Of a DNA stretch of 64,000 bases, positions 9,501 through 16,447 are shown in pieces. Source of the DNA: JAPPLB01 sp965218555 (GTDB taxonomy: Bacteria > Acidobacteriota > Terriglobia > Bryobacterales > UBA6623); the NCBI GenBank assembly GCA_965218555.1, contig OZ244625.1, forward strand, positions 3,100,001-3,164,000. The letters are read 5' to 3'. Below the pieces are notes generated by a model. The model was not told the DNA's origin. It saw only the letters and a program-made list of their open reading frames with translations, and did not search any database. How positions within the stretch are numbered: the first letter of the stretch is position 1; each line of letters starts with the position of its first letter. Position numbers and translations under genes: made by a program.

Positions 9501-10088
9501 GTTGGCGCTCACCGAGTAGCTCGCGCCGGGGACCGGGAAGCCGCCTTCACCGGTGGCCATACCCGAGCGTTGTCCATACTGCACGCCCGGCACCAACACC
9601 GCCAATTGCACGATGTTGCGGCCGTTCAGGGGCAGCTCGATAATGCGCCGGTTCTCCACCACCGCGCCCACGGTCGCATTCTCCGTCTGCAGCAAGACGG
9701 CGGTGGCCGACACCTCGACGGTCTCGGTAACGTCTCCGATCTCGAGCGTAAAGTCAATGCGCACTTGCGCGGCGGTCTCTACGCGCTGGTTGGACGTGGT
9801 GTTGGTCTTGAAGCCTTCCAACTGACACGTGACTTCATAGTTGCCGACGGGAATCAACGCAAACGTGTAGTTCCCGGTCTCATTAGATTGCACCGACTGC
9901 GACACACCGGTGTCGAGGTTCATGTAGCTTACCGTCGCACCCGGGATCACCGCTCCGGTCGCATCCGACACCAGACCCTGAATGGTCTGGGTAATCGACT
10001 GCGCTTTCAGCGCAGGAGTGTGGATAAATAGGGAGGCCGCTAGAACAACGAACAGCCAACCCCATTGTTTGTTCCTAGTCATAGTCAT
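6570..10088 (-). CDS. Oar-like TonB-dependent outer membrane receptor
   Basis: About 1172 residues from the ATG at 10088, chosen because it places a signal peptide (hydrophobic run ending PALKAQS) at the N-terminus; an upstream frame extension has no coding look. A GAAG motif lies five bases before the ATG. Domains in order: carboxypeptidase regulatory-like (GLVSDATGAVIPGATVSY), TonB plug (VVENRRIIELPLNGRN, with the Acidobacteria-typical LPLNGRN), then a ~900-residue beta-barrel ending in Phe (FGLKLSF), as outer-membrane proteins do. Relatives import large substrates such as oligosaccharides or peptides; the ligand is unknown. A two-hairpin terminator follows. The adjacent sugar ABC genes may be functionally linked, but repeat copy A separates them. 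Confidence 0.92.
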   Translation of the reverse strand: MTMTRNKQWGWLFVVLAASLFIHTPALKAQSITQTIQGLVSDATGAVIPGATVSYMNLDTGVSQSVQSNETGNYTFALIPVGNYEVTCQLEGFKTNTTSNQRVETAAQVRIDFTLEIGDVTETVEVSATAVLLQTENATVGAVVENRRIIELPLNGRNIVQLAVLVPGVQYGQRSGMATGEGGFPVPGASYSVSANGVREIHQVVSLDGVDAKDPRIHITPFVPSIEAIEEFKITTSAYNAEVGFGGGAVTNITMKSGTNELHGTLFEFLRNDALDADPYFLNFERPADQQREANKRIRNQFGFVVSGPIKKNKTFFMADIESRQDRNTGVSEAWFPLDDIRGGDFSELLTGTINPEDGKLFRDPLIIYDAFTGDPFPNNVIPQNRLHPGVVNNFLPQLVPKGDFRDTLGDPLAPTVRKGIVNLVDSTQYYGRIDHHFSDADRVFGRLAWDDSFRPGPTINPNFSNDWVIDAQNLATQWIHTFNQNMINELRFGFSFSNNDLVHPRTNDESFNMDDFGIGKYRVFGDNNRTLTPFEQGVVQTYGAGIPGMRDNSITNKMDSLQAGDHISIIKGSHNLKFGGEMYRVSIERAAANFATGRITMGARESGHNFASFLLGLPTSTLSAEGVPFTFVRAIRQGYYVHDDWKVTSRLTLNMGLRFEYLGNPRDIQGLWRTINFPGEDHPAGRDGFNGAGYTDPATGETVVTAGPTYVDERGGGKLWHQDVKFFMPRLGVAYRPANGWVVRAGGGWYANLMHQNNFTILNLMPPKSGSLEFQQVTDYNRSISVTGIDGQPYTADTRMLRAGAPLISLNDPFAEQGGGVAKVKPVRTYHVKPDYKDGDTWRWSMDVQRDLGWNTALTVGYVGSKSTHVANSFWNWNNPLPSDDTNVQANRPFPRFFDESTPSLGVQGVANIRYLDSYGDTNHHGLQAKLEKRYSAGVTFGVSYTYSKTLGNGEAGGNQHAYHQNSRLDRSSTRGRLRFDQQQMLVSHWVWDMPGRNLNGPLKYILGGWQNNGILSFRSGFPMNITNNYRDLNLADSTSIRPDLVGDWKISNPTRKLWYNPQAFQRVTCNIPELVSTHCHYGDLGYAVVTTPAQGQLDFGFFKNIPIGERFRIQFRSEFFNATNSPWFSAPGNLNFSGRNTSPTTTRTVGEIRSTRSNMRIIQFGLKLSF

Positions 10089-10317
10089 AGAAACTTCAGT
10101 TTTCTCCGTTATGGGTAAAAGCTTTGGTTTGATTCGATGGAACAAGACGGGCGGAACCTGCTCACCATGCGAGCAGCCGCGAGTCGAGCATGAACGGTAA
10201 GACGCCTGCACGACAGCGCATGGCCGGTCTCGACGATTTCGAGTTCCGAACTCCGGCGCCGCTCAAGCCTCTAACCACCCCATTGAGACAATAGCACGAT
10301 CAATCGAGCGATGTCAA

Positions 10318-10332
10318 CAGCATACTTGTCCG
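10318..10332. repeat. 15-bp direct repeat flanking a mobile element (left copy)
   Basis: CAGCATACTTGTCCG here is repeated exactly at 11170-11184. The two copies directly abut the inverted ends of the 837-bp element, as a target-site duplication would. Fifteen base pairs is long for a typical insertion sequence. Confidence 0.6.
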
Positions 10333-11169
10333 TGTCAACTGCAATATAGAAAGTTCCCCTGTTTGTGCAATGTAGAACGTTCCCCTTACTCAGCATGGGT
10401 TCAGTTGGCGTTGACCGTAGCGGAAGGAGCCCACGGAGGGCGACGGGAGCTGCGGCCAACGGCGCTCGTCGTGAGGCCGACCGAGAACGGCTGACGGTGC
10501 GCGGACACTTGCTCAGGGGCAATATTCTTGCCGGGAAATTCCGGGCAATTCCGGGCAGGCAAGCAGTGACTGGGCGGCGGACGCGGCGGTCCGGGCGGCG
10601 GTTTTGTCTTGTGACCCTTGCGCACCAACGGCGAACAGAACGCCCATTCCGACACAGGATTTGCGACCCAGACGCGCCCTCCCTACGCCTGGGCCGAAGG
10701 TCGTCCGCCCGTAGCGCCGGCGCATCATGTGCAGCTCTTCTCGACAGCACGAACACGCCTCGGGCGCGGCAGCCTTGGGCAGCATGGGGGCGCCGGGCAG
10801 ACCGCAGCCGGCCCGGCCGGGTCGGCCGAGGATGGCCTTGACGGTCTCGCCGGGCTTGCGCCAGAGAGCCTGCCGGCCGGGGTTGTCGGCGCAGCCTTCG
10901 TCGGAGACGTATGGGCGTGATATCACCTCCTCGATTTTTTCTCCGCTTTTTTCTTCGCGGGGCCAGGATGCCCGCGGCGCGCGGGGGGCTGCAGCCGCCA
11001 CAGCGAGCGCCGCGGGGACGGGAAGTCGATCTCCATGATTCCCGCCTCCCTGTCGTCATGCTATGCCGGCCGGGGCGGGGAAAACAAGACTGAAGGGCTT
11101 CAGTACCTCGATCCGAGGGGGGAACGTTCTTCTTGGCTCACCAGGGGAACTTCTCCCATTGCGCCGACA
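10333..11169. mobile_element. 837-bp putative non-autonomous element with IS21-like ends
   Basis: The left end starts TGTCAACTGCAAT and the right end, read inward on the other strand, starts TGTCGGCGCAAT. Both then carry two ordered blocks, AAGTTCCCCTG and AGAACGTTCCCC, giving an imperfect inverted repeat of about 52 bp with small indels. Multiple internal terminal repeats of this TCCCC type recall IS21-family ends. A perfect 15-bp direct repeat flanks it. No istA/istB-like transposase is inside; the longest plausible frame (10513-11001, minus, 162 codons) has a CSCC cluster but is not recognised. It also contains a TTTTTTCTTCG tract shared with other repeats. The boundaries are read from sequence; the family link is inferred. 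Confidence 0.55.
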
Positions 11170-11709
11170 CAGCATACTTGTCCGGAAGATTGAGCGTGCA
11201 GCGTCGAAGAGGCCATGCAACCCGGTGCGTTCCCGCTTCCCGGCCTCGCCGCGTGGCGGAAAACGAGGGCCGGTCCCGCCAGCGAAGAGTACGTCCGTCT
11301 GTTTGATCAGCTTGTCCCAGACGGATGCGGGCGCCGGGGAGAAGACCACATCGGCGTCACCCGGTGTCACATGCCAGTCCTGGCGCTCCAACTCATGGTC
11401 GAGCTGCCCCGGCGCCCAACCCGAGTAGCCGACGTAACTGCGGAAGTTGTCGGCGCCGTTGGCGACCAGTCGATCCAGAACGTCGCGGCTCGGGCTGACG
11501 TATACATCCGCGAAGACGTGCTCGGCCCCTTCCGGCTCGTTCTCAGCGCGCAGCATCATCATCATCCCGTCTTGAGCCACGGGACCGCCGTGGAAGCGGC
11601 CGCGATGGCGAGCGCGAACGACCGATTGCATCTTTTTGTCGCGGCCCTTTGAGCTGAGCTGGACGGTCTTTGCGGGAAAGAGGCGGACCGAGAGGGTGTC
11701 GAGCTGCAC
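11056..11709 (-). pseudogene. Truncated, chimeric copy of an algH/yqgE (UPF0301) gene
   Basis: Positions 11245-11590 are identical base for base to 13330-13675, inside the complete algH-like gene. The duplicated part encodes the C-terminal half of the domain (from GGPVAQDGMMMML through KLIKQTDVLFA). The N-terminal half of AlgH is missing: upstream of 11590 the frame runs into unrelated sequence (about 40 residues starting MQLDTLSVRLF). Downstream of 11245 the sequence diverges gradually from the other copy. The frame is open but lacks the family's N-terminal GRFLVAN and LIVNQPSG motifs, so it is probably non-functional. The 837-bp element ends 75 bp downstream of the duplication. Confidence 0.75.
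11245..11590. repeat. 346-bp perfect direct repeat, copy 1
   Basis: Identical to 13330-13675 with a constant offset of 2085 bp, same orientation. Identity stops abruptly at 11590/13675 and decays gradually beyond 11245/13330. It covers the C-terminal half of an algH-like gene. The NYN-domain gene lies between the copies. Confidence 0.9.
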
Positions 11710-11915
11710 GGCTTGGCCTGGGGCGCTGGCCGGGAGGGCGCCGCGGCGGGCTGTGGAAATGACGGCCGGATGGAAAGCGTGGAAAACCCACTTCCGAGAC
11801 GGCGCAACCAGGAATATCCTTGCCAGGGTTTTCCACCCTGCTCACCGTCCTTGGAAATCGCTCCGCGATTCCCACATTCCCACAGCCACGAACCCGGATC
11901 TCTCTTCTTCCTCAA

Positions 11916-11969
11916 GGGGACACTTCTACCGAGCTATCACCGGGGACATTTCTATCGAGGCTTGACACA
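11916..11969 (-). repeat. Solo IS21-like terminal sequence
   Basis: On the minus strand this reads TGTGTCAAG followed by AGAAATGTCCCC and, 26 bp later, AGAAGTGTCCCC. Terminal TGT plus repeated AGAAxTGTCCCC units is the layout typical of IS21-family ends. No matching opposite end or istAB genes are visible, so it is a relic. It differs in detail from the ends of the 837-bp element, suggesting a separate insertion. Confidence 0.4.
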
Positions 11970-11984
11970 CAAGCCGGCACTGGC

Positions 11985-12014
11985 GTGACATTTGCGCTAT
12001 GGCGCGTTTATACT
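11985..12014 (+). promoter_or_regulatory. Candidate sigma-70 promoter for the NYN gene
   Basis: GTGACA (11985-11990) and TATACT (12009-12014) are separated by 18 bp; each matches five of six consensus bases. It lies 117 bp before the GTG start of the NYN-domain gene, immediately after the IS21-like end, which may have brought or created it. Confidence 0.4.
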
Positions 12015-12130
12015 GACTTTATTCGCCCCCTGGCAGTACGCCTTGCTTCCGTCCTGGACTCAGGATCGGTGATCTTGAGCGAGGCCGATCCCGGGGGGCT
12101 TTCTCGTTTACGCACCGAGAACGTCTCGAT

Positions 12131-12844
12131 GTGACCAAGACGGCAATCCTCATTGACGGTGGCTACTTCCTGAAACGCTTGCCGGTTGTGCGGCCGGATG
12201 TCGATGCGACCGATGCCGACGCAGTCGCCCGATCAGTGAACCAACTGGTTCGAGGTCACTTGAACCAGTTGAACGAGGTGTACCAAGTTCCGAATGCTCT
12301 TCAACTCCTGTATCGCACCTTCTACTACGACGCTCGACCTTACGATCGGAAGGCGCACACGCCCGTCGGCAACCGCCCGATTGACTATGCCAAGACACAC
12401 CAAGCGCTCTTTCGAAAGAGATTCTTCGATGTCCTGCGAGGCTATCCCAATCTTGCCGTGCGTCTGGGCGAGGTTCGCAAGGACAATGACCGATCCTGGA
12501 TTCTGAATGCGCAGACGCAGAAGAAGCTTCTGACCGGCCGCCTTGAGGTCAAAGACCTTACCGATGCCGACTTTGCGCCTGCCTTGCGACAGAAAGGGGT
12601 CGATATGCGAATCGGACTCGACATCGCATCGATCACGCTGAGACGTCAGGCAGAAATCATCATACTCGTTTCCGGCGATGCGGATTTCGTTCCGGCGGCA
12701 AAGCTCGCACGGCGGGAAGGCGTGCAGTTCGTGCTCGATCCGCTCTGGCAGGCAATACCTCCTGATCTTTTCGAGCATATTGACGGTTTGAGAAGCGGTT
12801 TCTACAGGCCGCGGCGCGATAACGCACAGCCAGCGCAGCCCTGA
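12131..12844 (+). CDS. NYN-domain protein (LabA/DUF88-like putative nuclease)
   Basis: 237 residues from a GTG start (MTKTAILIDGGYF); an ATG two bases earlier is immediately followed by a stop in another frame. NYN/PIN-fold features are present: AILIDGGYF with the first acidic residue at about Asp9, KGVDMRIGLDIASI in the middle, and LVSGDADFVPAAKLARREG near the C-terminus carrying the last acidic pair. These residues form the Mg-dependent RNase centre in relatives. It is soluble, with no signal peptide. It is flanked by the two 346-bp algH repeats and by mobile-element relics, so it may be a recent arrival. Its RNA target is unknown; it could act in RNA decay or as an accessory defence gene. 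Confidence 0.82.
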   Translation: MTKTAILIDGGYFLKRLPVVRPDVDATDADAVARSVNQLVRGHLNQLNEVYQVPNALQLLYRTFYYDARPYDRKAHTPVGNRPIDYAKTHQALFRKRFFDVLRGYPNLAVRLGEVRKDNDRSWILNAQTQKKLLTGRLEVKDLTDADFAPALRQKGVDMRIGLDIASITLRRQAEIIILVSGDADFVPAAKLARREGVQFVLDPLWQAIPPDLFEHIDGLRSGFYRPRRDNAQPAQP

Positions 12845-12919
12845 ACCCTGGATCGTTCGCTACCGCGCCCATATCGCTTCGCCCATCGCCGGAGTATTTC
12901 CGGCGGGACACATCCCGGT

Positions 12920-13153
12920 CCACTGCAAGCCTGGTACGCAGCAGGAATACCGACGTTCGGTGACAACCCGCTGACGCTGGGTGTGAAGTTCCGGTGGCTG
13001 CCTGCGCGAAAGTTCGCGAGCGAGCCGACAGCGTGGGATCAGTTGCGCAGCCATGAATCCAGTGTCGGCCGCGGCGGTCCTGTCCTCTACGAAGTGACGA
13101 CGGACGATAACCAGTTCCGGGGTGTGAGTCTCAGCTTGAAGCACCAGTTCTGA
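12920..13153 (+). pseudogene. C-terminal fragment of an outer-membrane-type protein
   Basis: The plus-strand frame ending at the TGA 13151-13153 reads PLQAWYAAGIPTFGDNP, then LTLGVKFRW and finally GVSLSLKHQF. Alternating residues and a terminal Phe are typical of an outer-membrane beta-barrel end. There is no start codon with a ribosome-binding site and no N-terminal portion, so it appears to be a remnant. It overlaps the 3' tail of the algH-like frame on the other strand. Confidence 0.35.
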
Positions 13154-13980
13154 GCCCGCAACGGTGGCCAACAACCGGCCATCACCGATCCGTCAATGCC
13201 AAAATGCCAAAAGGGCAATCCGTGAAGCCGCGGCCTGCAAGACGGCTGTTGTTCACTGTTGTAGCGGGTGTTGCCCGAAATGCTTGGGCGGGCGAGGCCG
13301 TGCAACTCGGTCTGTCCTGGCTTGCCTGTCTCGCCGCGTGGCGGAAAACGAGGGCCGGTCCCGCCAGCGAAGAGTACGTCCGTCTGTTTGATCAGCTTGT
13401 CCCAGACGGATGCGGGCGCCGGGGAGAAGACCACATCGGCGTCACCCGGTGTCACATGCCAGTCCTGGCGCTCCAACTCATGGTCGAGCTGCCCCGGCGC
13501 CCAACCCGAGTAGCCGACGTAACTGCGGAAGTTGTCGGCGCCGTTGGCGACCAGTCGATCCAGAACGTCGCGGCTCGGGCTGACGTATACATCCGCGAAG
13601 ACGTGCTCGGCCCCTTCCGGCTCGTTCTCAGCGCGCAGCATCATCATCATCCCGTCTTGAGCCACGGGACCGCCGATGTATACGGTATCGTCGCGGTCCT
13701 TGAGTTGCTCCGCTTCGGGAATCAGCTCCGCCAGCTTGACGCCGGAAGGCTGGTTGACGATCAAACCTAATGCGCCCTTCTCTCCGTAGCGAACCAGAAG
13801 AATGACCGACTTGACGAAGCGGGGGTCCCGCATCCGCCGATTCGCGACCAGAAAGCGGCCTGCGGCGGGCCTCATTTGAGGAATCTTTTGCGCCGCGAGG
13901 GGGCGGAAGGCGTAAGACGAAACCGCCAGCCACGACAACAGGACGAGGGCTGTCAGAGAAACGGGCTTCTGTCGAGCCAA
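13087..13980 (-). CDS. AlgH/YqgE (UPF0301) family protein with signal peptide and anomalous tail
   Basis: 297 residues from a TTG start at 13980; an AGGAG six bases upstream supports this start. The N-terminus is a signal-like hydrophobic stretch (ALVLLSWLAV), unusual for the mostly cytoplasmic AlgH family. The domain is complete: GRFLVANRRMRDPRFVKSV, GLIVNQPSG, VYIGGPV, YVGYSGWAPGQLDHE in order. The domain should end near DVLFA (about residue 205). The last ~90 residues (PPRGETGKPGQTE onward) look like read-through into repeat DNA rather than conserved protein. Its 3' half is duplicated exactly at 11245-11590. AlgH function is poorly defined; it was named as a transcriptional regulator in Pseudomonas. 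Confidence 0.8.
   Translation of the reverse strand: MARQKPVSLTALVLLSWLAVSSYAFRPLAAQKIPQMRPAAGRFLVANRRMRDPRFVKSVILLVRYGEKGALGLIVNQPSGVKLAELIPEAEQLKDRDDTVYIGGPVAQDGMMMMLRAENEPEGAEHVFADVYVSPSRDVLDRLVANGADNFRSYVGYSGWAPGQLDHELERQDWHVTPGDADVVFSPAPASVWDKLIKQTDVLFAGGTGPRFPPRGETGKPGQTELHGLARPSISGNTRYNSEQQPSCRPRLHGLPFWHFGIDGSVMAGCWPPLRAQNWCFKLRLTPRNWLSSVVTS
13330..13675. repeat. 346-bp perfect direct repeat, copy 2
   Basis: This is the copy inside the intact algH-like gene, identical to 11245-11590. Confidence 0.9.
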
Positions 13981-13989
13981 AGATGACTC

Positions 13990-14145
13990 CTAACCGACCA
14001 GGCCGGGGATGACGGCGCCCCTGTCGAGGATCTTCTTCGGGCGGCCCGCGAAAGTCAGGTATTCGCGTCCGGGGGCGACTCCCGGGGCTCCGATGCGAAG
14101 CAAGTCCCGGCGTCCGAACAAGTCTGTGTGGTGGGTGACCATCAT
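13990..14145 (-). CDS. Small unrecognised ORF directly upstream of algH-like gene
   Basis: 51 residues (starts MMVTHHTDLFGRRDLLRIG, ends IPGLVG). Its stop codon TAG overlaps the AGGAG ribosome-binding site of the algH-like gene, so the two would be translationally coupled if it is real. A perfect TATAAT (14175-14170, minus) lies 25 bp upstream, but no good -35 accompanies it. I do not recognise the sequence; the GRRDLLRIG start recalls exported Acidobacteria proteins, so it may be a decayed gene start. Weakly supported. Confidence 0.25.
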   Translation of the reverse strand: MMVTHHTDLFGRRDLLRIGAPGVAPGREYLTFAGRPKKILDRGAVIPGLVG

Positions 14146-14200
14146 CGCACGCGACGCTGCCCGCCAGTGATTATAGGGAAACTCCCTGGCATGCAGCAGG

Positions 14201-15277
14201 CTAGCGGGACGGGTGGATCGGGACGGGCTCCCACCGCGAACGCAGCGCGGCGTCGATGACTTCCATCGCTCTCAAGCCGTCGTTGTGATTCACCGAGAAG
14301 GGCTCGCCCCTCCGGCATTGCTCGATGAAGTGGGCGAGTTCGGCGCGGTAGGCCGGGCCAAAGCGGTCGACGAACTCGGGGACAGGGCGCCCGTAGTCAC
14401 GCATGCAGAACACTTTGCGGTCGATCGGTTGATCACGCCCGTAGGTTTCGACGACGACCTCGAGTGGTTTTTGCTCGAAGCGGCCGATATGGATCTGGCC
14501 CTTCTCGCCGAAGATCCAAGTCTCGACGCGGTAGCCGGAAACGTGATTTCGGCTAACCTCGATCTGCGCGATCATGTGATCGTCGAACCACAGGCGTATG
14601 TATCCGTCGTCGAAGTCTTCCTTGACCGGAGAGAACCCCTGGCTGTAGATCAGCGACCCCATGCTGCCGGCTGCATGAGGGCGCTTGCCGGTCACCCACA
14701 AGACTTCATCCACGTTGTGGACGGACATGTCGACGAGCAGACCGCCGCTGCGATACTCCGCGTGCGGAGGGCCGGAGTCCTCCAAGGCGGAGACGATCTT
14801 GAACGCGCGGCCGATCGTGCCGGCTTCGAGAAGCTGTCTCGCGTACTGAAGCGGCGCGTCAAAGCGCCGCTGAAACGCCAGCATGATCGACTGGGGATGG
14901 TTCGCGTTCAACCAGGCGACGAACTCGCGGTCTTCTTGCAGCGAGTCGGTCAAGGGCTTTTCCAGCAGCACGCGCTGCCCGGCGCTGACAAGCGCCCCGG
15001 CGGTATCGCGGTGGGTTTCCGTGGGCGTGCAGACGAAGCTGGCATCGCTGCATTCAGAGGCGATCAGCTCCTTGACGGTCCCGAAGATCCGGATATCCGC
15101 GCCGCCGTCTGCGCTGAACTCTGTGGCGAGTGCCTCGGCTCGCTCGCGGTCGTTGTCGACGAGCGCTGTCAGTTCGCAAATGCCGGGCTGCTCGGAAGCG
15201 AATTCGTGGACATGCTGCGCGTGAATACGGCCAATGCGGCCAAGCCCGATGGCCGCCATGCGAAGAGCGTCTGCCAT
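14201..15277 (-). CDS. Gfo/Idh/MocA family NAD(P)-dependent oxidoreductase (inositol 2-dehydrogenase-like)
   Basis: 358 residues from the ATG at 15277, which gives the usual family length; the frame extends upstream without coding character. The Rossmann start is AAIGLGRIGRIHAQH (GxGxxG), followed by LTALVDNDRERA, VCTPTETHRD and the conserved LLEKPLTDS with the EKP motif. The central GGLLVDMSVHNVDEVLW carries the catalytic His region (xxDxxxHxxD type). Relatives oxidise inositol, glucose or other sugars. No signal peptide is present, so it is cytoplasmic. It diverges from apaH with 140 bp between starts. Confidence 0.9.
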   Translation of the reverse strand: MADALRMAAIGLGRIGRIHAQHVHEFASEQPGICELTALVDNDRERAEALATEFSADGGADIRIFGTVKELIASECSDASFVCTPTETHRDTAGALVSAGQRVLLEKPLTDSLQEDREFVAWLNANHPQSIMLAFQRRFDAPLQYARQLLEAGTIGRAFKIVSALEDSGPPHAEYRSGGLLVDMSVHNVDEVLWVTGKRPHAAGSMGSLIYSQGFSPVKEDFDDGYIRLWFDDHMIAQIEVSRNHVSGYRVETWIFGEKGQIHIGRFEQKPLEVVVETYGRDQPIDRKVFCMRDYGRPVPEFVDRFGPAYRAELAHFIEQCRRGEPFSVNHNDGLRAMEVIDAALRSRWEPVPIHPSR

Positions 15278-15417
15278 GGCTCTTGTTTCTCTCCCTGGTC
15301 GAGCCGGAAGTTCGGCCTCCGGACGAGGCGGTCGGCGGAGTCGCTGCGATGCGCCCGCGACCGCGAAAGACGATAGTACCCTAACGAGAGCGCGGCCTGT
15401 TCCCCGGCCGCGGCCCC

Positions 15418-16215
15418 ATGGCGACATACGCAATCGGTGACATTCAAGGCTGCTATCTCACATTCTGCAAACTCCTCGCAAAAATCAATTTCGACCCCGT
15501 GCGAGACCGCCTTTGGCTTGTGGGTGACCTAGTCAACCGCGGGCCTCGATCGCTCGAAACCCTGCGCTGGGCTTTCCGGAATCGTGATTCGATCCGGATC
15601 GTGCTCGGCAACCACGATTTGAAGCTGCTCGCTGCCGCCGCCGGGGCATCACCACTGAAGCCCCAGGACACACTTGATGAACTGCTGGCGGCGCCGGACC
15701 GAACCGAGCTGTTCGATTGGCTGCGTCATCAGCCGTTTTTGTTCGAGGAGGGTCCGGTCGTCCTGGTGCATGCCGGCCTGCTTCCCTCCTGGTCGCTTGA
15801 CCAGGCTCGCGGCTATGCCCGTGAGGTCGAGGATGCTTTACAGGGTCCCGGCTACGCGAATCTGCTGCAAGAGGCTTTTCTCCGAAAGGTCGTTTGGCGG
15901 AACGATCTCACGGAGGCGGAGCGTTGGCGCGGCTTGTCGGATATCTTCACCCGTATGCGGATGTGCACCAACGACGGCCAACCGACTTACCGGCACAGCG
16001 GTCCTCCGGAAGAGGCTCCCTGGGAAAAGCCCTGGTTCGCTTTGCCGGCTCCGGACCGGGGTTTGCACACCATCGTCTTCGGGCACTGGGCGGCTTTGGG
16101 GCTCTACATTCGCCCTGGCATCGTCGGGATTGACACCGGTTGCGTTTGGGGTGGGTCGTTGACGGCGGTGCGCCTGCCCGACATCGCGGTCTTTCAGGAG
16201 CCACATGCCGACTAG
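15418..16215 (+). CDS. apaH: Symmetrical bis(5'-nucleosyl)-tetraphosphatase
   Basis: 265 residues, the normal ApaH length. The metallophosphatase motifs are all visible: GDIQGC (about 7-12), GDLVNRGP (about 37-44), GNHD, VHAGLLPSW, and GHWA near the end. It hydrolyses Ap4A to two ADP in the cytoplasm and limits alarmone-like dinucleotides. The stop codon TAG (16213-16215) coincides with the left edge of dispersed repeat copy B, so insertion of that element may have set the C-terminus (QEPHAD). It diverges from the Gfo/Idh/MocA gene. Confidence 0.93.
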   Translation: MATYAIGDIQGCYLTFCKLLAKINFDPVRDRLWLVGDLVNRGPRSLETLRWAFRNRDSIRIVLGNHDLKLLAAAAGASPLKPQDTLDELLAAPDRTELFDWLRHQPFLFEEGPVVLVHAGLLPSWSLDQARGYAREVEDALQGPGYANLLQEAFLRKVVWRNDLTEAERWRGLSDIFTRMRMCTNDGQPTYRHSGPPEEAPWEKPWFALPAPDRGLHTIVFGHWAALGLYIRPGIVGIDTGCVWGGSLTAVRLPDIAVFQEPHAD

Positions 16216-16392
16216 CCTGCCTTTCTCGCCATCTGACGGGGGAAGCACGCGATACGACCGCCATGACTTCGTTGCGCTGGCTTGCCGTGCTCGATGTACT
16301 GACAAGTACACCTGCGCGCGCCAAGCGGCTCGCGCCTCGTCCTGCCGGCCCTCTCACGCACTTCGCCTCGCCATGTGGTGAGAAAGGCAGGC
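16213..16392. repeat. Dispersed palindromic element, family 1, copy B (full length)
   Basis: Left end AGCCTGCCTTTCTCGCCAT starts at 16214; the right end (about 16371-16391) read inward is AGCCTGCCTTTCTCACCAC. The interior aligns with copy A, including AAGCACGCGATA, the internal TGTAC/GTACA hairpin and ACTTCGCC. The left end overlaps the apaH stop codon. Confidence 0.8.
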
Positions 16393-16447
16393 TGGAGGAC
16401 CGCTGACGGCCGGAGCGGTGTTATGGTGCGGGGTAGCTGGTTGCACC

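Larger units (their letters stand above)
11591..12130. other. Gene-free stretch between algH fragment and NYN gene
   Basis: It holds the 5' part of the chimeric algH frame, an IS21-like end (11916-11969) and a promoter-like pair (11985-12014) before the NYN gene. No other gene is supported. Confidence 0.5.

Noticed and set aside
8262..10031. 589-codon plus-strand open frame antisense to the TonB receptor
   Set aside because: It is a shadow of a GC-rich gene: composition is dominated by reverse-complement codons (V, R, D, A-rich), with no ribosome-binding site and no domain. The receptor on the other strand is clear.
10513..11001. RRRYGRTTFG motif inside the 837-bp element, similar to a DUF1501 motif
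   Set aside because: Only about ten residues match and the flanks show no further DUF1501 similarity, so I did not call a DUF1501 fragment.
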